The notes: a model not told the origin generated them from the sequence alone. A stretch of 64,000 nucleotides of DNA from Planomonospora sp. ID67723 (GCF_015711605.1 NZ_JABTEZ010000004.1:835635-899634); one strand, 5' to 3'. Counted from the first letter of the stretch, positions 31,487 to 41,309 are shown. Program-made: numbers and translations.

Positions 31487-31515
31487 GCTGACGGACCATG
31501 GGCTGGTCCGTCAGC
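31487..31515 (+). terminator. Hairpin between acyl-CoA dehydrogenase and SRPBCC genes
   Basis: A perfect 12-bp stem (GCTGACGGACCA / TGGTCCGTCAGC) with a 5-nt loop, 20 bp after the upstream stop and 18 bp before the next ATG. It may terminate, or limit read-through to, the SRPBCC gene. Confidence 0.6.
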
Positions 31516-31533
31516 GAGCGCAAAGGAGCGCCC

Positions 31534-31950
31534 ATGACCGCCTACGCCAGCACCGTGATCGACGCGTCGGCCGACGAGGTCTGGAACTACCTGCGGGAGT
31601 TCGGAAACCTGGCCGAGTGGCTGCCCGGGATCACCAGCTGTGAGATCGAGGAGGGCACACCCTCCGAGCCCGGCGCGGTCCGCCGGGTCGAGGGAGCGGG
31701 CGGGCTGTTCCGGGAGCGGCTGCTCACCCTCGACGACGCCTCCCGCTCGGCGACCTACGAGATCCTCGAATGCCCGCTGCCGGTCCGGAACTACCGTGGC
31801 GTCTACCGGGTCGCCCCGGTCACCGACAGTGGCCGGGCCTTCGTCGAGTGGTCGGCCGTCTTCGACTCCGACGACGAGCCGAAGATGACCAAGATCCTCA
31901 CCCGGGGCGTCTTCGAGCCGGGCCTGGCCTCCCTGCACAAGCGTTTCTGA
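31534..31950 (+). CDS. SRPBCC (START-like) family protein
   Basis: 138 residues from ATG 31534 (RBS AAGGAG). Typical polyketide-cyclase/START fold: IDASADEVWNYLREFGNLAEWLPGI at the start, ERLLTLDD and RNYRGVYRVAPV beta strands, and a long C-terminal helix. Binds a hydrophobic ligand; no specific role. Confidence 0.85.
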   Translation: MTAYASTVIDASADEVWNYLREFGNLAEWLPGITSCEIEEGTPSEPGAVRRVEGAGGLFRERLLTLDDASRSATYEILECPLPVRNYRGVYRVAPVTDSGRAFVEWSAVFDSDDEPKMTKILTRGVFEPGLASLHKRF

Positions 31951-31988
31951 CTCCCGGCCCGCCGCACGACGGGCGTGCGGCGAGCCGG

Positions 31989-33350
31989 TCATCTCGCCCC
32001 CCGTCCTCCCCGCCGGATCGCCAGGCCCGCCGCCGCGATTGCGGCGGGCACCAGCAGGTACGGCCCGCAGGAGGCCAGCAGCACCAGGGTGAAGGCCGTG
32101 GCCACCGCGGCGACCCGCCGCCCGGCCCCGGCCAGCAGGCGGGTCGCCGCGGCGACGCCGACCGCGGTGACCGCGGCCAGGCAGGCCGAGGTGGCGCGCA
32201 TGAGCGGGTCGAGCCCGATCCCGGAACCCACCGCCACGGCGGTGAGCGCACCGGTCAGGGCGGCCAGCAGCACCAGGCTGCGATGCGGCACCCGGCCCGG
32301 GACCGCCCCCTTGGCCAGGGGCGCGGGCAGGGCCCCGTCACGGGCGAGTGCGGCGCCGAGACGGGCGCCCCCGGCGATGTAGGTGTTGATCGCGCCGAAG
32401 CTCAACAGGACGGCCGCGACGGCGGTGACCGGCCCGGCCAGGCTTCCGGCGCCCTCCCGGAGCAGCAGGGCGAGCGGGACCGGCGAAGTGGCCGCCCCGT
32501 CGCCGAGCACGCCGATCACGGTCACGGCCAGCCCCAGGTAGAGCACGCCGACGACCGCCAGGGTGAGCGCCGTGGCCCGCACCAGGTGGCGGCGGGGGTC
32601 GGCGAACTCGGCCGACAGATGGCTGGCCGCCTCCCAGCCGACGAAGGCGAAGAACAGCACCCCGGCCGCCCGGGCGACCCCGCCCGGGCCGTGCGGGGCG
32701 AAGGGGGTGAAGCTGCCCGGCCGTACGGCGGGCAGGGCCGTCACGACGGCGGCGACCAGGAGGACGGTGAGCAGGGCGGCCAGGAGCAGCTGCACCCCTC
32801 CGGCCAGGCGCAGACCGGCGTGGTTGGCGGCGAACGCCGCCGCCAGCAGCCCGAAGGTCACCGCCGCGGCCCCGGCCGTGCCGAGGCCCAGGGCCGGGGC
32901 GACGTACCCCGCGCCGATCATGGCACCGGCCGGCACCCCCACCGGTATCGCGAAGTAGAACCACCAGCCGGTCACCGCCGCCGTCCGCGCGCCGAAGGCC
33001 CGCGCGGCGAACGTCGCCACCCCGCCGCCGTCGGGGAACCGGCCGCCCAGTGCGGCGAAGGTCAGCGCGACCGGCACGCTGAGCGCCAGCAGCGCGGCCC
33101 AGGCCAGGATCGAGGCGGGACCGGCGGCGGCCGCGGCCAGATGCGGCAGGGCGAGCACTCCGGGCCCCAGCACCGCGCCGAGCAGCAGCGCCGTCCCCTG
33201 CCCCGTCCCGAGCCGGCCGCCCGGTCCCCCTGCGCCCACGCTCCCGGTCCGCGGCCCTCCGGTTCCCGAGCCCGCCGCGGTCTCCCGGCCGGTCCCCGCG
33301 GGGAGCCTCTCCCGAGGACCCGCCCCGCCCCTTCGCCCTGTCTTCGGCAC
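31989..33350 (-). CDS. APC-superfamily amino acid permease
   Basis: 453 residues from GTG 33350. About 12 membrane helices after a hydrophilic Gly/Arg-rich N-tail. Helix 1 carries GAVLGPGVLALP, the broken-helix motif of APC transporters. Divergent from an Lrp/AsnC regulator, which suggests leucine- or amino-acid-responsive control and possibly export (YjeH/LysE-like logic). Substrate unknown. Confidence 0.88.
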   Translation of the reverse strand: MPKTGRRGGAGPRERLPAGTGRETAAGSGTGGPRTGSVGAGGPGGRLGTGQGTALLLGAVLGPGVLALPHLAAAAAGPASILAWAALLALSVPVALTFAALGGRFPDGGGVATFAARAFGARTAAVTGWWFYFAIPVGVPAGAMIGAGYVAPALGLGTAGAAAVTFGLLAAAFAANHAGLRLAGGVQLLLAALLTVLLVAAVVTALPAVRPGSFTPFAPHGPGGVARAAGVLFFAFVGWEAASHLSAEFADPRRHLVRATALTLAVVGVLYLGLAVTVIGVLGDGAATSPVPLALLLREGAGSLAGPVTAVAAVLLSFGAINTYIAGGARLGAALARDGALPAPLAKGAVPGRVPHRSLVLLAALTGALTAVAVGSGIGLDPLMRATSACLAAVTAVGVAAATRLLAGAGRRVAAVATAFTLVLLASCGPYLLVPAAIAAAGLAIRRGGRGAR

Positions 33351-33461
33351 CTTCCATCCCGCCTTCCCATCGATCGGTGATCCGGGAGGAAGGTAGCCAG
33401 TCGGGCGACTGTGGCGGCGATTGACCGGACGAATGATCGGAATAAGGGCAGAATCACTGAA

Positions 33462-33923
33462 ATGGACGAACTTGATGCGGAAATCATCCGCCTTCTCCAG
33501 ACAGATGCGCGGCAGTCGAACCGGGAGCTCGCCCGCACGCTCGGCGTCGCCCCCTCGACCTGCCTGGAGCGGGTCCGCGCGCTCACCCGGCGCGGGGTGA
33601 TCCGCGGCTATCACGCCGACATCGACCACGCCGCGCTCAACCGGAGCGTCCAGGCCATGGTCTCGGTCCAGGTCCGCCCGCTCAGCCGGGCCGTGATCGA
33701 GAGTTTCAAGGACTCCGTCAGCCGGCTGCCCCAGGTGCTGAGCGTCTTCGTGCTGGCGGGCGGTGACGACTTCCTGCTGCACGTCGCCGTGCAGGACCTG
33801 GACCACCTGCACGGCTTCCTGCTCGACCAGCTCAGCCAGCGCCGCGAGATCGCCGGATTCCGCACCTCGGTCATCTTCCAGCGGGTGCAGAACACCGTGA
33901 TCAGCCGTCTGCCGTCCCCCTGA
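33462..33923 (+). CDS. Lrp/AsnC-family transcriptional regulator
   Basis: 153 residues from ATG 33462. N-terminal HTH ([35 protein letters not shown], in parts), then the RAM ligand domain ([10 protein letters not shown]...[16 protein letters not shown]). The divergent permease is its probable target, as in many AsnC-transporter pairs. The AT-rich intergene (GATTGACCGG...GAATAAGG) probably holds both promoters. Confidence 0.92.
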   Translation: MDELDAEIIRLLQTDARQSNRELARTLGVAPSTCLERVRALTRRGVIRGYHADIDHAALNRSVQAMVSVQVRPLSRAVIESFKDSVSRLPQVLSVFVLAGGDDFLLHVAVQDLDHLHGFLLDQLSQRREIAGFRTSVIFQRVQNTVISRLPSP

Positions 33924-33926
33924 CAT

Positions 33927-33956
33927 CCCGTCCAGGGGGACGGCCGCCTGGACGGG
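33927..33956. terminator. Bidirectional terminator between lrp and enoyl-CoA hydratase
   Basis: A 10-bp stem (CCCGTCCAGG / CCTGGACGGG) with a 10-nt loop, filling the gap between two convergent stop codons. Confidence 0.75.
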
Positions 33957-34739
33957 TCAGGTGAAACGCGGCGGGCGCTTGTCCCGTACGGCCTGCACCC
34001 CCTCGGCCACGTCCGGCCCGGTGAAGCCGAGGAACTCCATGGCCAGGGAGGCGTCGAAGGACGGCCCGGCCAGGCGGAGCCAGTTGTTCAGCGCGTACTT
34101 GGTCAGGCGGATGGCCTCGGCCGAGCCCGCGGCCAGGCGCGAGGCGATCTCCAGCGCCTTCTCGTGCACCCGGTCGTCGTCGACGCAGAGGCTGACCAGG
34201 CCCATCGCCTCGGCCTGCTCGCCGGTGACCGGCTCGCACAGCAGCAGGTGGTACTTGGCCTTGGCCAGGCCGCACAGGAGCGGCCAGACGATCGCCGCGT
34301 GGTCGCCCGCCGCCACGCCCAGCCGGGTGTGACCGTCGATGATCTTCGCGCTCCGTCCGGCGACCGAGACGTCGGCCAGCAGCGCGACCGCGAGCCCGGC
34401 GCCGACCGCCGGCCCCTGGATGGCAGAGACGACCGGCTTGGAGCAGTTGACCACGTTGTAGACGATGTCGCGGGCCTCCGTGAAGATCCGCATCCGCGTG
34501 GCGTGGTCGCGCATCATCTCTTCGATCATGGACAGGTCGCCGCCCGCGGAGAACGCCTCTCCCTCGCCGCGGACGACCACGGCGCGCACGTCGTCGTCGC
34601 GGTCCACGTCTCGCCAGATCTCGGCCAGCTCCCGATGACCGGTCATGTCCACCGCGTTGAGCCTGCGCGGCTCGCTGATCACGATGCGGAGCACCCCGTC
34701 GGCCGCCCAGTCGACCTTGAGTTTCTCGTAGTGCTTCAC
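33957..34739 (-). CDS. Enoyl-CoA hydratase/isomerase family protein
   Basis: 260 residues from GTG 34739, overlapping the hydrolase stop (GTGA). Crotonase core: oxyanion segments [12 protein letters not shown] and [21 protein letters not shown]. Catalytic residues vary among family members, so hydratase versus isomerase cannot be decided. Operon with the upstream esterase. Confidence 0.88.
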   Translation of the reverse strand: MKHYEKLKVDWAADGVLRIVISEPRRLNAVDMTGHRELAEIWRDVDRDDDVRAVVVRGEGEAFSAGGDLSMIEEMMRDHATRMRIFTEARDIVYNVVNCSKPVVSAIQGPAVGAGLAVALLADVSVAGRSAKIIDGHTRLGVAAGDHAAIVWPLLCGLAKAKYHLLLCEPVTGEQAEAMGLVSLCVDDDRVHEKALEIASRLAAGSAEAIRLTKYALNNWLRLAGPSFDASLAMEFLGFTGPDVAEGVQAVRDKRPPRFT

Positions 34740-35686
34740 GCGAACGCCTCCCCGAGTCGTGCGGCGGCGTACTCCCGCGCTTCGACCGCCTGGTCGAAGA
34801 AGCCGGGCAGGCCGAAGAAGCCGTGGATCGCCCCCTCGTAGCGCCGCAGTTCCACCGGGACCCCGGCCGCCGCGAGCTGGGCGGCGTAGGCCTCGCCCTC
34901 GTCGCACAGCGGGTCGCACTCGGCGACGATCACCGTCGCAGGAGCCAGGCCCGACTTGTCGGACAGCCGGATCGGGGCCAGCCGGGGGTCGGCCGGATCC
35001 CCGGCGTACTGCGCGATGAACCAGGCCATCTCGTCGGCGCCGAGCCCGAAGCCGGTGGCGTAGGCCCGGTAGCTCGGGGTGTCCATCGCCACGTCGATCA
35101 CGGGGTAGACCAGCACCTGGTGGGCCAGGCGGAGCCCGGCGTCCCTGGCCTGCCAGGCGGCCACGGCGGCGACGTTCCCCCCGGCGCTGTCTCCGCAGAC
35201 CGCGATCCGCGCCGGGTCGGCCCCGTACGCCCCGGGCCGGGCGAAGACGTCCCGCAGCACGGTCCACGCGTCGTCGGCCGCGGCGGGGAAGGGGTGCTCG
35301 GGAGCGAGCCGGTAGTCCACCGAGATCACCACCGCGCCGTTGCGCACGGCCAGGTCGCGGGCGAGCGCGTCGTTGCGGGCCACGCTGCCGAACACCCATC
35401 CGCCGCCGTGGAAGTAGACGATCGCGGGCAGCGGGCGGCCGTCCTCGACGGGCCGGTAGACCCGGACCGGCACGCCGGTCGCGCTCCCGTCCGGAGTCCC
35501 GGCGGTCACAGCGGTCACGATCTCGTCGCGCACGATCGGCAGCGGCACGATCGGCCCCCGCTGCTCGGCGAACCCGTCCAGGGTCCGCATCTGGACGATC
35601 GCCTCGGGGGTGAGCTCGGCCAGGGGCACGCCGAGGTCGGAGGGGAACAGCTTCAGGTAGGCCTCAGCCTGGGGGTGCAGTGCCAT
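34736..35686 (-). CDS. Alpha/beta hydrolase, hormone-sensitive lipase family
   Basis: 316 residues. HGGGW (oxyanion hole), GDSAGGN (nucleophile Ser), an Asp in ECDPLCDE and His in [11 protein letters not shown] give a full HSL-type triad. Cytosolic carboxylesterase. Translationally coupled to the crotonase gene, suggesting breakdown of an ester-linked acyl compound. Confidence 0.9.
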   Translation of the reverse strand: MALHPQAEAYLKLFPSDLGVPLAELTPEAIVQMRTLDGFAEQRGPIVPLPIVRDEIVTAVTAGTPDGSATGVPVRVYRPVEDGRPLPAIVYFHGGGWVFGSVARNDALARDLAVRNGAVVISVDYRLAPEHPFPAAADDAWTVLRDVFARPGAYGADPARIAVCGDSAGGNVAAVAAWQARDAGLRLAHQVLVYPVIDVAMDTPSYRAYATGFGLGADEMAWFIAQYAGDPADPRLAPIRLSDKSGLAPATVIVAECDPLCDEGEAYAAQLAAAGVPVELRRYEGAIHGFFGLPGFFDQAVEAREYAAARLGEAFA

Positions 35687-35776
35687 GATCGCACCTTACC
35701 CGGCGCAGCTCCCGCGGGCCCGGCGGGCGTGCGGCCGCCGGCCCCCTACCTCACGGCGCGTCGCCCGGCGGCTCCG

Positions 35777-36466
35777 TCAGAAGGCGGCCGCCTCGACCAG
35801 CGCCTCGACCAGACGGTTGTCCGTTCCGCGCTCGGGGTGCCACTGGACGCCGACGCCGAACCGGTGGCCCTGGAGCTCGACGCCCTCCACGATCTGGTCG
35901 TCGGCCCAGGCCACGGCGAGCAGGCCGGCGCCGAGCCGCTTGACGGCCTGTCGGTGCGGTGCGGTCACCTCGGCGCGGTCGCCGACCGCCTTGCCCAGCT
36001 TGCTGGAGACGCTGATCTGGATGGTGTGCACGCGGCCGCTCTCCCCGTGCCGGTCGTGGTCGACCACGTCGGGCAGGCGCGGGATCAGGGAACCGCCCTG
36101 GGCGACGTTGAGGACGTGCATGCCCCGGGCGACGGCCAGCAGCGGCAGGTCGGCCGCCACGGCGGCGCGGGCCAGGGCCAGCTCGAAGCGGTCGCGGTGG
36201 GGCTGGGGCTCCTCGCCCCCCTCGTCGCGGGCGGCGCCGTACAGGCCGGGGTCGAGCTCGGCCCCGCCGGCCAGGATCAGCCCGGACAGCCCGCGCACGT
36301 AGTCGTCGACGGTGGTGAGGGTCAGCGGCGGCAGCAGGACCGGGGCCCCGCCCGCCTTCTCGACCGCCCGCGCGTAGGACTGCGGGGACAGGACGGCCTC
36401 CCGGACCCAGGTGCCCCAGCGGGCGGCTTCGAGGTAGGAGGTGATACCGATCAAAGGTCGGGACAT
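35777..36466 (-). CDS. Class I glutamine-amidotransferase-like protein (PuuD fold) lacking the catalytic Cys
   Basis: 229 residues from ATG 36466 (RBS GGAG). Similar to gamma-glutamyl-GABA hydrolases: GITSYLEAARWG start, LILAGGAELDP, and the C-terminal VQWHPE His-Glu pair. The nucleophile elbow, normally G-x-C-R-G, reads AVARG: the cysteine codon is GCC (Ala) at 36128-36130. Peptidase or amidase activity is therefore unlikely; a regulatory or binding role is possible. Confidence 0.82.
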   Translation of the reverse strand: MSRPLIGITSYLEAARWGTWVREAVLSPQSYARAVEKAGGAPVLLPPLTLTTVDDYVRGLSGLILAGGAELDPGLYGAARDEGGEEPQPHRDRFELALARAAVAADLPLLAVARGMHVLNVAQGGSLIPRLPDVVDHDRHGESGRVHTIQISVSSKLGKAVGDRAEVTAPHRQAVKRLGAGLLAVAWADDQIVEGVELQGHRFGVGVQWHPERGTDNRLVEALVEAAAF

Positions 36467-36956
36467 GCGATCTCCAGGGGCCAAGCGCAGAGTCGTACCG
36501 CCTGTGACTGCGGTACCCATCCCATCTCCAGCAGCACTCCCATCATGGCGTACACCATTTCCCCCATGTCACGTATCCCAGGTATCAGTGTCGTCTCGCC
36601 GGGGACCGTCTGCCCGCCGCGCCGAAGGCCGGCTGCGGTCTCCCCGAGGTGCTCCGGCCGCGGTGACAACGGTTTTCACGTGAGGTAAATCATGAGGTTC
36701 AACTGAATGTGATTCTTATTCGCTTATTACGCATTGGACGACCGAGCCGTTGCCATTAATAACCATTTGATTACGGAGAGTTGAACCCTGCACCATATTG
36801 GAGTGAATCGGTTGTGACGTCCAGATGGTGATGGAAGACTTAAATTCGAGCGTTCAGGTGCGCCGGGGCCGCCGGACGCTCATAACCCGGAGCCGTCAGG
36901 GAGGTGGATCTTCAAGATCGGACATCGATCCGGTCAATTAGGGTGGGTTCCGTTCC
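36467..36956. other. 490-bp gene-free region, AT-rich before the flavohemoprotein
   Basis: The right half (36680-36900) is strikingly AT-rich for this genome. It contains a long-range 9-bp inverted repeat GGTTCAACT (36696-36704) / AGTTGAACC (36779-36787) and an ATTAAT core. A -10-like TAGGGT lies about 15 bp before the flavohemoprotein ATG. It probably holds the regulatory region of that gene. Confidence 0.45.
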
Positions 36957-38072
36957 ATGTCTTTGAATCCGCATCTCGTCAAGGAGAGCTTCGCCGTCAT
37001 CGAGCCCGTCGCGGACAAGGCCGCGGCATACTTCTACGGCCGCCTGTTCGCGGAGAGTCCCCACCTGCGGGGGATGTTCCCGCCGGCCATGGACATACAG
37101 CGCGACCGCCTGTTCAGCGCGCTGACCAGGATCGTCTGGAGCCTCGACAGCCCGGACAGCATGAGCTCGTTCCTCGGTCAACTCGGCCGCGACCACCGCA
37201 AGTACGGGGTGGTCGCCGAGCACTACACCGCCGTCGGCAACGCGTTGCTGGCCACGGTCAGGCGCTTCGCCGCCGAGGTCTGGAACACCGAGATCGAGGC
37301 CGCGTGGGTGACCGCCTACACCGCCGCCGCCAACGTCATGATCGAGGCGGCCGAGTCCGACGCGGGGGTCTCCCCCGCCTGGTGGCTGGCCGAGGTGATC
37401 GACCACGAGCGCCGCACCCGGGACATCGCGGTGATCACCCTGCGACCCGGCCAGCGCATGCCGTACCTGCCGGGACAGTACGTCAACGTGCAGACTGCGC
37501 GCTGGCCCCGGGTCTGGCGCACCTTCTCCATCGCCAACGCACCGCGCGAGGACAACACCATCCGCCTGCACGTCCGGGCGGTCCCGGGCGGCTGGGTCTC
37601 CACCGCGCTGGTCGACCACACCCGGATCGGCGACACCGTCATGCTCGGTCCCCCCGTCGGCACGATGACCCCCTCCGACTCGGGCCGCGACATGCTGTGC
37701 GTCGCCGGGGGCACCGGGCTGGCCCCGATCAAGGCCATCGTGGAACACGTGATCGCCTCGGGCAGGCGGCCCAACATCCACCTGCTGTACGGCGCCCGCC
37801 ACGCCCGCGAGCTCTACGACCTGCCGGACCTGATCCGGATGGAGTCGAGTTTCCCCTGGCTCCGGGTGCTCCCCGTGGTCTCCGACGATCCCGACTACGG
37901 CGGGATGCGCGGGCAGGTTCCGGACGTCACCGAGCGGTTCCACTCCTGGGCCGAGCACGACGTCTACGTCTGCGGGCCCAGCGCCATGGTCAACGAGACG
38001 GTCCGCCGGCTGCTGTGGAGCGGAGTGCCCCTGGCGAACATCCACAGGGACATCGCACTCGGTGAGCTCTGA
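36957..38072 (+). CDS. Flavohemoprotein (globin plus FAD/NAD reductase)
   Basis: 371 residues. Globin domain (about 1-135) with proximal-His region DHRKYGVVAEHY. FAD domain with RTFSIAN (RxYS variant) near 180-190. NAD domain with GGTGLAPIKA and CGPSAMV. Predicted to oxidise nitric oxide to nitrate or to reduce heme-bound oxygen, as in the flavohemoglobin family. It follows an unusual AT-rich leader, suggesting stress regulation, but no known NsrR box is evident. Confidence 0.9.
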   Translation: MSLNPHLVKESFAVIEPVADKAAAYFYGRLFAESPHLRGMFPPAMDIQRDRLFSALTRIVWSLDSPDSMSSFLGQLGRDHRKYGVVAEHYTAVGNALLATVRRFAAEVWNTEIEAAWVTAYTAAANVMIEAAESDAGVSPAWWLAEVIDHERRTRDIAVITLRPGQRMPYLPGQYVNVQTARWPRVWRTFSIANAPREDNTIRLHVRAVPGGWVSTALVDHTRIGDTVMLGPPVGTMTPSDSGRDMLCVAGGTGLAPIKAIVEHVIASGRRPNIHLLYGARHARELYDLPDLIRMESSFPWLRVLPVVSDDPDYGGMRGQVPDVTERFHSWAEHDVYVCGPSAMVNETVRRLLWSGVPLANIHRDIALGEL

Positions 38073-38198
38073 GGGGCTTCGGGTCCCCCTCCCCCGAAGA
38101 TTCCCGAAGAACAGTTCGAAGACGACACGCCTATCAGGGAACACGTGCGAATCAGGAGCCGGCGTGAAAGCATGGAGCTGAATCGAAGGGAGACGACC

Positions 38199-39278
38199 AT
38201 GCATGACGCACTCCTGGCGGTCGGCACGCGCAAAGGCCTGTTCCTTGCCCGTTCGACCGGCGGCGGCCCGTTCGAGGTCGAACCGGTCCACTTCTCCACC
38301 ATCGGGGTCCCCTCAGTCGCGATCGACACGCGGGGGCCGGCCCCCAGGCTCCTCGCCGGAATCGAATACGGTCACTTCGGGCCGTCTGTGATGTGGTCGG
38401 ACGACCTCGGCGCGACCTGGCAGGAGGCCGACAAGCCTCCCATTGCCTTCCCCGAGCACACCGGCGCCACGCTGGAACGCGTCTGGCAGCTGCTGCCCTC
38501 CCCGAGCGAGCCCGACGTGGTCTGGGCCGGGGTCGAACCGGGGGCGCTGTTCCGCTCCGAAGACCGCGGAGCCACGTTCTCCCTGGTGGAAGGGCTGTGG
38601 AACCACCCGCACCGGGCACAGTGGCATCCGGGCGGCGGCGGGCTCTGCCTGCACACCGTGCTGCCCCACCCCACCGACCCGAAGACCGTCGCGATCGCCG
38701 TCTCCACCGGCGGCTTCTACCGCAGCACCGACGGAGGCGCCTCGTGGGAGGCCGCCAACCAGGGCATCCGGGCGCCGTTCCTGCCCGAGGGCTCTCAGTA
38801 CCCCGAGTTCGGCCAGTGCGTGCACAAGGTGGCCATGCATCCGGCCCGTCCCGAGCGCCTCTTCCTCCAGCACCACTTCGGCGTCTACCGCAGCGACGAT
38901 TTCGGCGGTTCCTGGACCTCGATCGGCGACTCGCTCCCCTCCGACTTCGGCTTCCCCGTGGTCGTGCACCCCGACAGGCCGGACACGCTCTACGTCTTCC
39001 CGCTCCAGGCCGACATGGACCGCACTCCCGTCGACCACCGCTGCCGGGTCTTCCGCAGCGACGACGCGGGCGGGTCCTGGCAGGAGCTGAGCACCGGCCT
39101 GCCTGAGGGACCGGTCCACTCCAGCGTGCTGCGCGACGCGATGTGCGCCTCACCCGCAGGCGTCTTCTTCGGCACCCGCGACGGCGAGGTGTACGGCTCC
39201 CGCGACGACGGGGAGACCTGGTTCCTCATCGCCCGGCACCTGCCCGACGTGCTGTCCGTGCGCGCGGTGTCGCTCTGA
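38199..39278 (+). CDS. BNR/Asp-box beta-propeller protein
   Basis: 359 residues from ATG 38199 (GAAGGGAG RBS). At least six S/R-x-D-x-G-x-S/T-W Asp-box motifs (WSDDLGATW, RSEDRGATF, RSTDGGASW, RSDDFGGSW, RSDDAGGSW, GSRDDGETW) describe a sialidase-like propeller. No signal peptide and no sialidase active-site arginine cluster is obvious, so glycosidase activity should not be assumed. Confidence 0.85.
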   Translation: MHDALLAVGTRKGLFLARSTGGGPFEVEPVHFSTIGVPSVAIDTRGPAPRLLAGIEYGHFGPSVMWSDDLGATWQEADKPPIAFPEHTGATLERVWQLLPSPSEPDVVWAGVEPGALFRSEDRGATFSLVEGLWNHPHRAQWHPGGGGLCLHTVLPHPTDPKTVAIAVSTGGFYRSTDGGASWEAANQGIRAPFLPEGSQYPEFGQCVHKVAMHPARPERLFLQHHFGVYRSDDFGGSWTSIGDSLPSDFGFPVVVHPDRPDTLYVFPLQADMDRTPVDHRCRVFRSDDAGGSWQELSTGLPEGPVHSSVLRDAMCASPAGVFFGTRDGEVYGSRDDGETWFLIARHLPDVLSVRAVSL

Positions 39279-39295
39279 TCAGGAGGCGACACGGA

Positions 39296-40021
39296 TCAGG
39301 GGGCGACACGGCCGTTCGCGACGAAGGCCGCGTGGGTGAGCGGCATCAGCTCCGCCCATGCGGCCTCCATCTTCTCGGCCACCATCTCGATCTCGCGCTG
39401 CGGGAACGACGGCACCCTCGCCTGCTCGCTCTTGGTCCGCAGCGACAGGAAGTGCATCAGCGAGCGGGCGTTGCACGTGGCGTACATCGACGAGAACAGC
39501 CCGACCGGGAGCACCGCCCTGGCCACCTCCCGGGCGACTCCGGCCTCCAGCATCTCCTGGTAGGCGGCGTACGACTGCCGGTAGGCCGCCTCCATCGACT
39601 CGGAGACGACCTTGTGCTGCGCCTCGGTTCCCTCGACGAAGACGTACTTGCCCGGCCGCCCCTCCTGGACGAGCTTGCGCTCGACACCCGGGATGTAGAA
39701 ATTGGGCTGAAGCTCCCGATATCTCCCGCTTTCCTCGTTGTACGACCAGCCCACCCTGTGGCGGTGGAACTCACGGAAGACGAAGATCGGAGCGCTGACG
39801 AAGAAGGTCATCGAGTTGTGCTCGAACGGGCTGCCGTGCCGGTCCCGCATCAGATAGTTGATCAGGCCCGTGGACCGCTCGGGATCCTTGCCGATCTCGT
39901 CCAGGGACTGCTCCCCCGCGGTGGACACCCGGGCCGCCCAGAGCACGTCGGTGTCCGAGGCGCTGTGCTTGACCAACTCCACGGTCACGTCATCGAGGAA
40001 ACGCGGCTGGCTTTCGTCCAC
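39296..40021 (-). CDS. thyX: Flavin-dependent thymidylate synthase (ThyX)
   Basis: FAD enzyme making dTMP from dUMP with methylenetetrahydrofolate and NADPH. 241 residues. The ThyX signature is visible as FREFHRHRVGWSYNEESGRY (20 residues). The substrate Arg/Ser cluster is LFSSMYATCNARSLMHFL. The gap between RHR and the downstream Ser is 8 rather than the textbook 7, which I believe is normal for this subgroup. Confidence 0.95.
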   Translation of the reverse strand: MDESQPRFLDDVTVELVKHSASDTDVLWAARVSTAGEQSLDEIGKDPERSTGLINYLMRDRHGSPFEHNSMTFFVSAPIFVFREFHRHRVGWSYNEESGRYRELQPNFYIPGVERKLVQEGRPGKYVFVEGTEAQHKVVSESMEAAYRQSYAAYQEMLEAGVAREVARAVLPVGLFSSMYATCNARSLMHFLSLRTKSEQARVPSFPQREIEMVAEKMEAAWAELMPLTHAAFVANGRVAP

Positions 40022-40277
40022 GGCAAGGACCTTCCGGTGTCGGGATCGGGACCGCGGGCAAGCCTAGCGCTGATCACCGACGCGTCCCCTCCCCGACCGC
40101 GCAACGTCCCGGCGGGAGACCCTCCGGGTATGGCACGAGTCACGGACGGCGGGACGCGCCCGAACCGCGGCAGCCGACACTTCCGTCGGCCCGGACATCC
40201 GGAAACCTCGACTTCGGTCGGGGGAGGAGAGTCCGATGGCCGATTCCCGCCGCGGCGGCGGTTCCTAGCCTTGGAGC

Positions 40278-40508
40278 ATGCGCAAGCTCATTCAACTGGC
40301 CGGGATCGTCATGGCCGTCCAAGGGATCAGCGGGGCCGTCGACCGGATGATCGTCCAGCCCTTCTTCGGCCCGATTCTCAACTTCTTCAACCGCGTCATC
40401 GTCAACCGGCTGGACTTCCTGGCCGGCTACGAGCTCTTCGCGAACCTGAGCCTGGCGGTCCTGGGGGTCGCGGTGGTCATCGCCGCCGACCGGACCCGGC
40501 CCGCGTGA
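40278..40508 (+). CDS. Small two-helix membrane protein, leaderless
   Basis: 76 residues: two hydrophobic segments around a basic loop (FFNRVIVNRLDFLAGYE). TAGCCT (40266-40271) lies 6 nt before ATG, giving a leaderless transcript. No family recognised. Confidence 0.65.
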   Translation: MRKLIQLAGIVMAVQGISGAVDRMIVQPFFGPILNFFNRVIVNRLDFLAGYELFANLSLAVLGVAVVIAADRTRPA

Positions 40509-40523
40509 CGACCCGGGCCGCGA

Positions 40524-41306
40524 TCAGGTGATGTCGCGGCGGACCGTGGTCAGGGACGCGATGAGGGCGAAGATCAGGGCGTAGGCCACCAGCACCGACG
40601 CCCCCGCCCAGGAGGGCAGCAGGTCGGCCTGGCCAAAGCCGCTGTCGATCTGGACCGCGATCAGGCTGCGCGCCGCCCCGGAGGGGGTGAACTTCCCGAC
40701 CGTCTGGAGCGCGGGGACGGCCGCGAGCAGCGACTCGACGACGAAGACCCAGACGATCGCGCCGACGACGGCCGCGATCTGGTTGCGGACCAGCGCGCCG
40801 AGGCCGATGCCGAACAGCGTGTACAGCGCCGAGGTGGCCACCACGCCGAGCATGATCCGGGGGATGCCCCCGTCGAGCAGCGCGACCTCTCCCCCGGCGA
40901 TCAGCACGCTCGGAATCACCGCCGCGGCGGTGAGCAGCAGCGCGGCGACGCCGAACAGCAGGCCCACCAGCAGCCCTGCGACCAGTTTGGCCGTCACGAC
41001 CCGGCTGCGCCGGGGCGTGGCCAGGAAGGTGGTGGTGATCGTCTGATAGCGGTACTCGCTGGTCATCATGATGATGCCGAGGACCATCACGAAGATCGAC
41101 GATCCGGCGCCGGCGGTCCAGGCCGACTGCTGGAACGCCAGTGTCTCCCGCCCGGGCAACCCCGGGGCGCCCTGCGTCCCCTCCACCCCGGCGAACCCGA
41201 TCAGGAAGCCCAGGTTGAGCCCGGTGAACAGAAGCATGACGATGAGCATGATCCACCACAGCCGGGTGGTGAACAGCTTCTGCAACTCGGAACGAACCAG
41301 TGCCAT
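40524..41306 (-). CDS. ABC-2 type transporter permease
   Basis: 260 residues, six membrane helices typical of ABC-2 exporters. It begins with LVRSELQKLFTTRLWW, a standard N-terminus of this family, and has the EYRYQTITTTFLATPRR cytosolic loop. Starts 3 bp after the ATPase stop. Substrate unknown (drug or lipid export class). Confidence 0.88.
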   Translation of the reverse strand: MALVRSELQKLFTTRLWWIMLIVMLLFTGLNLGFLIGFAGVEGTQGAPGLPGRETLAFQQSAWTAGAGSSIFVMVLGIIMMTSEYRYQTITTTFLATPRRSRVVTAKLVAGLLVGLLFGVAALLLTAAAVIPSVLIAGGEVALLDGGIPRIMLGVVATSALYTLFGIGLGALVRNQIAAVVGAIVWVFVVESLLAAVPALQTVGKFTPSGAARSLIAVQIDSGFGQADLLPSWAGASVLVAYALIFALIASLTTVRRDIT

Positions 41307-41309
41307 CGG

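Noticed and set aside
36451..36669. 72-residue minus-strand frame overlapping the amidotransferase start
   Set aside because: Codon use is not like real genes here, no RBS, and it overlaps a well-supported start.
38077..38099. Weak hairpin CTTCGGG/CCCGAAG after the flavohemoprotein gene
   Set aside because: Only 7 bp and not followed by a U-tract; could be a terminator but support is too weak to list.
39296..40021. ThyX motif spacing of 8 instead of 7 between RHR and Ser
   Set aside because: Looks like normal variation in the actinobacterial ThyX subgroup; the surrounding signature is intact.
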